Source of the DNA: an uncultured Sphingomonadales bacterium
GTDB taxonomy: Bacteria > Pseudomonadota > Alphaproteobacteria > Sphingomonadales > Sphingomonadaceae
DNA length: 64,000 nt
Assembly (NCBI GenBank): GCA_903839675.1
Contig: CAIMDB010000034.1
Coordinates: 99,830-163,829, forward strand
Reading direction: 5' to 3'
Part shown: positions 58,835 through 64,000 of the stretch, piece after piece
Numbering within the stretch: the first letter of the stretch is position 1
Layout: each line of letters starts with the position of its first letter
Program-made: the position numbers and the translations under genes
The notes under the pieces: generated by a model
The model's input: the letters and a program-made list of their open reading frames with translations, nothing else
The model's database searches: none
Told to the model about the DNA's origin: nothing

Positions 58835-59305
58835 ATGAGCAGCTTCGTTCCCCCGCCCTATCGTGACGCTGCCATGGCTCCGAAGATCGAGTTGATTGCT
58901 TCCAGCTATCTAAGGCAGGCGCGGCGCCCCCTCGTCCAAAAATCAGATGACGTCATTGCCGCCCTGTGGACGGCACCGTGCGCGATACTGGCCCAATATG
59001 AATTGTCGGACGCGGCCACGCATTTTGCGAACAGATGCGCGCTAGAGGTCTATGAAACAGACTATCTCGGCTTCAGCCCGCAGGTTAAGGGCTCCCATGC
59101 CGGGAAGGATGGATCGGCAAGCGCGAACGAACTGTTCTCCGCGGCCAACCATGCAGGCGGCGTTGCCAAATATTCCGGGAATCTCATGTCCTGCCGCGGC
59201 AACCGCTTTCGGGTGCAGCATGCCATTACCTGGCCGCTGATTGACGAAAGCGGCGCATGCTATGGCTATGCCGCCATGTTTGATCTTTGGATTGCGTTAG
59301 ACTGA
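58835..59305 (+). CDS. MEKHLA-domain (PAS-like) protein
   Basis: LWTAPCAILAQYELSDAATHFANRCALEVYETDYLGF...YSGNLMSCRGNRFRVQHAITWPLIDESGACYGYAAMF matches the MEKHLA pattern. Confidence 0.75.
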   Translation: MSSFVPPPYRDAAMAPKIELIASSYLRQARRPLVQKSDDVIAALWTAPCAILAQYELSDAATHFANRCALEVYETDYLGFSPQVKGSHAGKDGSASANELFSAANHAGGVAKYSGNLMSCRGNRFRVQHAITWPLIDESGACYGYAAMFDLWIALD

Positions 59306-59308
59306 CGC

Positions 59309-59875
59309 TTAGCCACGCAGCCAATATTGGGCAACAAATGCCAAAAACGACAAAACAAGGCCCAAAAGGAAAGTCCTATACGCCAGCGCAAGGTATCGAT
59401 ATTTTCGGAACGCCAGCACTTGGCCGCTCTGATAAATGTCGCGCGTTATTGCCGAGTATAGCTGATCATCGGATACCAGCTTTCTTTTCAGTTCCCTCAT
59501 AAAGTCAGCTTCCGACATGCGCGCAAACTCACCAAAAAAGAGAAGATTCCCCTCAAGTTTCCGCGTTCCCGCGACGCCCAACTGCGGCATGACAACCATC
59601 ATCGACAGGACAACAGCCAGTAATGCAAATGTGGCAAGAATAACCAACGCGGGAGACACTTTGCCGGCTGCCAATTGGCCGATGGAAATGGTGAACGAAA
59701 CAAATGTCGCCCCCATCAGGATCGACGCCTTCTGATCCGCCATTTGGGAAAGCTGCAACTGCATCTGCTGGGTTGTGCGCATGAGATGGATGGCATTGGG
59801 CACGTAGATCAGGTCGTCTTCCACAAATAGAATATCTGACGGCGCCGCCTCCCGGCTGGTGATTGCCTCATCCAT
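59309..59875 (-). CDS. Pycsar-type TM effector family protein (PycTM/DUF5706-like)
   Basis: LSQMADQKASILMGATFVSFTISIGQL TM, second TM VSPALVILATFALLAVVLSMMVVMP, DIYQSGQVLAFRKYRYLALAYRTFLLGLVLSFLAFVAQYWL. Confidence 0.78.
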   Translation of the reverse strand: MDEAITSREAAPSDILFVEDDLIYVPNAIHLMRTTQQMQLQLSQMADQKASILMGATFVSFTISIGQLAAGKVSPALVILATFALLAVVLSMMVVMPQLGVAGTRKLEGNLLFFGEFARMSEADFMRELKRKLVSDDQLYSAITRDIYQSGQVLAFRKYRYLALAYRTFLLGLVLSFLAFVAQYWLRG

Positions 59876-59877
59876 TC

Positions 59878-62169
59878 CTACTTATCCTTCATCGTCCACA
59901 CGCCGTCCCATTCTCCGGCAGGCGGAGACGCCTGAAGGGTTTTGCAGCGATCAATATAAGTCTTTGACAACCCATCATCGGGGTTGAGATCGATGCACTT
60001 TTCAAACCGCTGAATGGCCTTCTCCCAATTGGCCAAACGATAATCTGACACGCCCTCGCTAAAATGACCGACAACGTCCAACAGATTGGGGAAGGTTTGC
60101 GTGTCGTGGAAATCAAGCATTTCAAAGACACGGACGGGTTGGGTTTTGCCTTTAACGATGACAAGATCAATGTCGCGCAAGCGATACGTTCCACGCAGCT
60201 TACTGACCGTCGATTCACTGACGAGGATGCGGGCCGAATAGGCCTTGCAGGCGCTTTCCAGTCGCGAGGCGAGGTTCACGCCATCGCCGATCACCGTGTA
60301 ATCCATGCGTTTGGGGGAACCGATATTGCCTGAAACGACCATGTCGGTGTTGAGACCGATGCCCATATCGACCGTTTTCAAACCTTGCGCGCGGCGCTCT
60401 TCATTCCATTCCCACAACTCGCGGATCATGGAAATCGCGGCTCGGGCGGCGCGGTCTGGATCATCGTCATGCGCCACAGGCAACCCGAAACAAGCCATAA
60501 TCGCGTCGCCGATAAACTTGTCCAGCATCCCGCCTTCACGCGTGATGCAATCGACCATCATCGTGAAATAGTCGTTCAGGAAGGACACGGTACCTTGCGC
60601 ACCATATTCTTCGGTTATGGTCGTGAAACCTCGAACATCGGTGAACATGATGGTCGCTTCGGCGGTTCTGCCCCCGAGGAAATCAAGCCCCTCCCCGTCG
60701 AGCATCTGGGCCGCGATCACCGGATCCATGTACCGCGACATGGTGGACTTCATGCGCTTTTCACTGCTGATATCTTCAAACATCAACATCGATCCCAGCG
60801 CGCTTTCCCCTTCCGCTGCGAGCAACGGCGTGAAGGTGATATTCACAGACTTGCTGACAGATCCAATGGTCATGCTCGTATCGGGTAGCGAGAAACTGTC
60901 CTGCCCGTTTTTGGCGCGTTCAAGCTGATCGAAAACCCAGCCACAGTCCTCCCCCAGAACATCCGTCAGCGCCTTGCCGACCAGTTCTTCCTCCGTCGTT
61001 TCCCATATACGCAACGCCGCCGCGTTACCGGTGACGATCTTGCTATCAGGATCAAGGGTAATCACACCGTTCGACATGCTCTGCAGCATGCTCTCATTAT
61101 AATTCTTCACGCGTTGAACGTCGTCAAACAGCTTTGAGTTTTCGAGAGCGATTGCAATCTGAGCAGTAAATGCCTTCAGCCGCTGCTCATCCTCGTCGGA
61201 GAATGTGCCCCCCTTCTTGTTCAGCACCTGCGTTACACCAATGACGCGATTGTCCTTGTTGCTGATCGGCACGCACAGAATGGAGCGGGTGAAGAACCCG
61301 GTCTGCTTATCGAAAGATGGATTGAACCGAAGATCTGCATACGCATAGGGTATGTTCATCGTCGCACCGGACGTGAACACGGCCCCGGCAATCCCCAGAT
61401 GGGACGGAAACCGGATTTCGGAGACCTCGCCACCAGTTGCCACCCGTGAGAACAGCGTCTGCGTGGCTGCATCGAACAGAAATACTGTCGCACGTTCGGC
61501 GCCCAACATCCGGGTCGTTTCCGCCACCGCGCGCTGGAGCAACTTGGCAAGATCGAATTCAGAGTTGATGTCTGAAACCAGTTCAAGGAAGTCCATTTCC
61601 TTGATCCGGATGCGCTCAATCTCTTCGATATATTGCATGCTTTGAAGGATCGTCGCAGCGTGGTTGGTCATATCACTGAGCAAGTCCAGATCGTCCTGCG
61701 TGAACGCCCCTTCCCGCTTGTTCAGGCTCTGCATGACGCCAATCAACTCGCCCGCCATCGTCCGCACAGGCACACAGACAATGCTGCGCGTTACAAAACC
61801 GGTGCGCTCATCAACTGAGCGGTTGAAACGTTCGTCGTCATAAGGGCTATCAGTGCAGATCGCTTCGCCAGTCTGATAGACGTGCCCGGCAATCCCACTG
61901 CTGTTGAGGATGCGGATTTCCCGTTTAAGATCGCCTTGAGCCACACGAGAGTAAAGTTCGCCCGAGGCGGGATCATTCAGAAAGAGCGTGCCCCGTTCGC
62001 AATCCAGCTCACGCGATGTGAGTTCAACCAACTCCGCCAATACGCTGTCGAGGTCAGTTAATGCGGCGCACCGCTGCGTGACTTCCAGAAGGATCTGCGC
62101 CCGACGAAGCGCCGCGTCCTTGCGCAACCGACGGGCCCGCGCAGGTGTGATAGACGTTTGAATATTCAC
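59878..62169 (-). CDS. GAF-GAF-PAS class III adenylate/guanylate cyclase with C-terminal TPR-like region
   Basis: Two GAF repeats (GTLFLND...SGIAGHVYQTGEAICTDSPYDDERFN and ATVFLFD...LGIAGAVFTSGATMNIPYAYADLRFN); CHD IMFTDVRGFTTITEEYG, LDKFIGDAIMACFG, MDYTVIGDGVNLASRLE. Confidence 0.93.
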   Translation of the reverse strand: MNIQTSITPARARRLRKDAALRRAQILLEVTQRCAALTDLDSVLAELVELTSRELDCERGTLFLNDPASGELYSRVAQGDLKREIRILNSSGIAGHVYQTGEAICTDSPYDDERFNRSVDERTGFVTRSIVCVPVRTMAGELIGVMQSLNKREGAFTQDDLDLLSDMTNHAATILQSMQYIEEIERIRIKEMDFLELVSDINSEFDLAKLLQRAVAETTRMLGAERATVFLFDAATQTLFSRVATGGEVSEIRFPSHLGIAGAVFTSGATMNIPYAYADLRFNPSFDKQTGFFTRSILCVPISNKDNRVIGVTQVLNKKGGTFSDEDEQRLKAFTAQIAIALENSKLFDDVQRVKNYNESMLQSMSNGVITLDPDSKIVTGNAAALRIWETTEEELVGKALTDVLGEDCGWVFDQLERAKNGQDSFSLPDTSMTIGSVSKSVNITFTPLLAAEGESALGSMLMFEDISSEKRMKSTMSRYMDPVIAAQMLDGEGLDFLGGRTAEATIMFTDVRGFTTITEEYGAQGTVSFLNDYFTMMVDCITREGGMLDKFIGDAIMACFGLPVAHDDDPDRAARAAISMIRELWEWNEERRAQGLKTVDMGIGLNTDMVVSGNIGSPKRMDYTVIGDGVNLASRLESACKAYSARILVSESTVSKLRGTYRLRDIDLVIVKGKTQPVRVFEMLDFHDTQTFPNLLDVVGHFSEGVSDYRLANWEKAIQRFEKCIDLNPDDGLSKTYIDRCKTLQASPPAGEWDGVWTMKDK

Positions 62170-62579
62170 CCGTTGGTCTCCAATAGCGCCCGCAACGCCT
62201 TGATCTGATTTTTAAGGGCATCTTGCTCGCGGGCGGATTCCGCCTGCTGGCTGGCAAGGGCCTCTGTCGACGCATGGCGGGCGGCCTCAAGTTCTGCGCG
62301 AAGGGAGTTGATCGTGGCTTTCAGCTGCACTGCTTCCCCCATTTGGGCGGCACGCAACTCCTGAAGAGACGCCTCATGGCCACTCGCTTCTGTTTCAAGT
62401 CGCGAACGCAGTGACCCTATTGTCAGGCGCAGTTGAGCAATTTCGTCCGCCATCTCGGCCTTCCCGGCCTGAACGGCGGACACAGTCTTGGCCGCTTCGG
62501 CCTCCAACCCTTCCCGCAATCCATTGATCGTTGCCTGAAGATGCAGATTTGCCGCACGCAGATCAGAGAGCTCAACCAT
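62166..62579 (-). CDS. Coiled-coil protein with internal repeats, start of cyclase/PycTM operon (a GTG near 62600 is an alternative start)
   Basis: Repeated INGLREGLEAEA / IGSLRSRLETEA / INSLRAELEAAR / IKALRALLETNG; 4-bp overlap with cyclase. Confidence 0.75.
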   Translation of the reverse strand: MVELSDLRAANLHLQATINGLREGLEAEAAKTVSAVQAGKAEMADEIAQLRLTIGSLRSRLETEASGHEASLQELRAAQMGEAVQLKATINSLRAELEAARHASTEALASQQAESAREQDALKNQIKALRALLETNG

Positions 62580-62601
62580 CTTGTCGGACGGAACGCTCAC
62601 A

Positions 62602-64000
62602 TCACATCCCCGCCGGATTTCCAGTAAGCGAATATCGCGTATCGATACCCGGCACGCCTGCCGGACGAACGGGCAATGGAACGCTGACCGCGACAAAGGG
62701 GCTCAGCTGACTGACGATCGAAGTCGTCCGTTGCGCCGGTGGGGGTGGCGCTGGCGCCTCTGCAACTGACTGCAGAATTGGATCAGCGCTGTCGACGTCA
62801 TCTGCCGGAGTGGGCGGCGGCGTAGAGGGAACAGGAGACGGCGGCAAAGGCGCCACAGGTGCTGCTGCAACTGCAACGACCGCCACAGTGCTGCCAGACT
62901 CAGGGGCGCCGCCTGCATCGGCGGGAGCAGAGCTGGCAGCGGGAGCGGGAGCAGCAGCGGGTGCAGGCGCATCCGCTGGTGCCGGGGCTGGAGCTGGCGG
63001 CGGAGGCGGCCCGTCACCGGGCGCAGCAGGAGCTGCCTCCGGGGCTTCAGCTGCAGGCTCTTCGGCCGCAGGCTTACTACCGCCGTCAGCGGGAGCATCG
63101 GCGGCGGGAGCATCGGCGGCCGGCGCTGGCCCGCTAGCAGGTGCCTCAGATGCAGCTGGTGCTGCGGCTGATGCGGGAGCTGCGGCTGGCGCGGGAGCTG
63201 CGGCTGGTGCGGGAGCTGCGGCCGGTGCGGGAGCTGCGGCTGGTGCGGGAGCTGCGGCTGGTGCTGCTGTCTTTACCGGGGTTGGAGTTGGGGTTGGGGT
63301 CGGCGCCACCTTGGGCGTTGGCGCGACGGTTACGACCGGCACTGGCACCGGCACGACCACAGTCACTGCGGAAACAACCTGAGAGATGCTGGGCAGCGCC
63401 GCTTTAACTGTGAGGGCAGTCGCGTTTGAAGCAGCTTGTTCAAAAGTGTAATTCGTCGCCGACAAGCCTGTTCCGTTAATGGCATAGCGACCTTCAGCGC
63501 TGCTGGATGTCGCATCTGACCGGAAGGCCAAAGTGCCGGTGGTTGCGGAGCCAATCGTGTCACCGCCTGCAAAACCATTCACTGATCCTGTGAACACAGG
63601 GTTCTCTGTCTTCGCGGGGCGTTCAGCTGTATTGGCGACATATGTGAGCGCCCGCGGCGTGATCTCACCGACCCTTCCACTGGCGATATCGGGTAGGTTA
63701 TAATTTTCCAATGACGTGCTGCCAACGGCCGAAAATGCGGTCGGCGGCAACGTGACGGTCACCGTTATATCTTGGCCCACATCTTTCGCTGCATAAATGG
63801 CCTGGGCCTGACTGATCGAAATACCTTCCCCTTCGACCAAGCCCGAAACCGCATAGTTACCGCTGGACAATGTGGCAGCCACACCGCCATCATAGATACG
63901 CCGCACAGATCCGATGATTGCGACCGTCAGCGCACGCTTGGATATTTCTCCAATCACGCCACTCGCTGTGGTGGGCAAGACATAGTTGCTGGCAAGAGTG
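62602..64000 (-). CDS. YDG/MBG-repeat adhesin-like protein with Ala/Pro-rich C-terminal region, N-terminus beyond window edge
   Basis: Repeats such as SNYVLPTTASGVIGEISKRALTV and ENYNLPDIASGRVGEITPRALTY; long (APAA)n tract; frame stays open to the edge. Confidence 0.75.
   Translation of the reverse strand, partial: TLASNYVLPTTASGVIGEISKRALTVAIIGSVRRIYDGGVAATLSSGNYAVSGLVEGEGISISQAQAIYAAKDVGQDITVTVTLPPTAFSAVGSTSLENYNLPDIASGRVGEITPRALTYVANTAERPAKTENPVFTGSVNGFAGGDTIGSATTGTLAFRSDATSSSAEGRYAINGTGLSATNYTFEQAASNATALTVKAALPSISQVVSAVTVVVPVPVPVVTVAPTPKVAPTPTPTPTPVKTAAPAAAPAPAAAPAPAAAPAPAAAPAPAAAPASAAAPAASEAPASGPAPAADAPAADAPADGGSKPAAEEPAAEAPEAAPAAPGDGPPPPPAPAPAPADAPAPAAAPAPAASSAPADAGGAPESGSTVAVVAVAAAPVAPLPPSPVPSTPPPTPADDVDSADPILQSVAEAPAPPPPAQRTTSIVSQLSPFVAVSVPLPVRPAGVPGIDTRYSLTGNPAGM
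63167..63256. repeat. 18-bp tandem repeat, 5 near-identical units (GCTGGTGCGGGAGCTGCG)
   Basis: Units at 63167, 63185, 63203, 63221, 63239 differ by 1-2 nt; encodes the Ala/Pro repeat on the minus strand. Confidence 0.9.

Noticed and set aside
59309-62169. Calling the cyclase/PycTM pair a canonical anti-phage Pycsar system
   Set aside because: The cyclase carries GAF/PAS domains and adenylate-type motifs, and no other defence genes are nearby; kept as Pycsar-like hypothesis only
63167-63256. Possible CRISPR-like repeat array
   Set aside because: Contiguous 18-bp in-frame coding repeats without spacers
62810-63382. 190-aa plus-strand Gly/Ala-rich ORF resembling PE-PGRS-type sequence
   Set aside because: Complement of the Ala/Pro-rich repeat of the adhesin; composition artefact of the tandem repeats

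Overview
64-kb window, about 57-60% GC by eye, consistent with an alphaproteobacterial (probably sphingomonad-like) chromosome; no tRNA, rRNA, CRISPR array or transposase was seen. Left to right: (1) a ChvG-like kinase 3' end, hprK, rapZ, PTS EIIA and HPr, then housekeeping genes (rRNA methyltransferase, rmuC, def, recR, fmt, truA). (2) A large exosortase-A (XrtA) exopolysaccharide locus (7.9-26.0 kb). (3) trxB, an orphan REC protein, galE, an Entner-Doudoroff set (eda, glk, edd, zwf), a TPP enzyme plus ALDH, and glutamate dehydrogenase. (4) An unusual multiheme-cytochrome region (39.7-55.4 kb): a flavoprotein/two-CNB/four-[4Fe-4S] fusion, a b-type membrane protein, an FHA-TM-decaheme fusion, a class III phosphodiesterase-like protein, a pentaheme cytochrome with a CX4CH motif, a double-GlcG/DUF336 lipoprotein, an outer-membrane beta-barrel, and a 1347-aa decaheme protein with a C-terminal LVIVD-type propeller. 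It is flanked by cytochrome c maturation genes (TPR/CcmI-like, ccmF, ccmG, ccmH, short CcmI-N-like). (5) A three-gene minus-strand operon (59.3-62.6 kb): coiled-coil protein, GAF-GAF-PAS-class III nucleotide cyclase, and a Pycsar-type TM effector (PycTM/DUF5706-like). (6) The 3' end of a YDG/MBG-repeat adhesin running off the edge. The two most interesting candidates are the possible trans-envelope electron conduit (4), with apparent cyclic-nucleotide inputs, and the Pycsar-like GAF-cyclase/PycTM operon (5). All family assignments were made by reading motifs; no searches were run.
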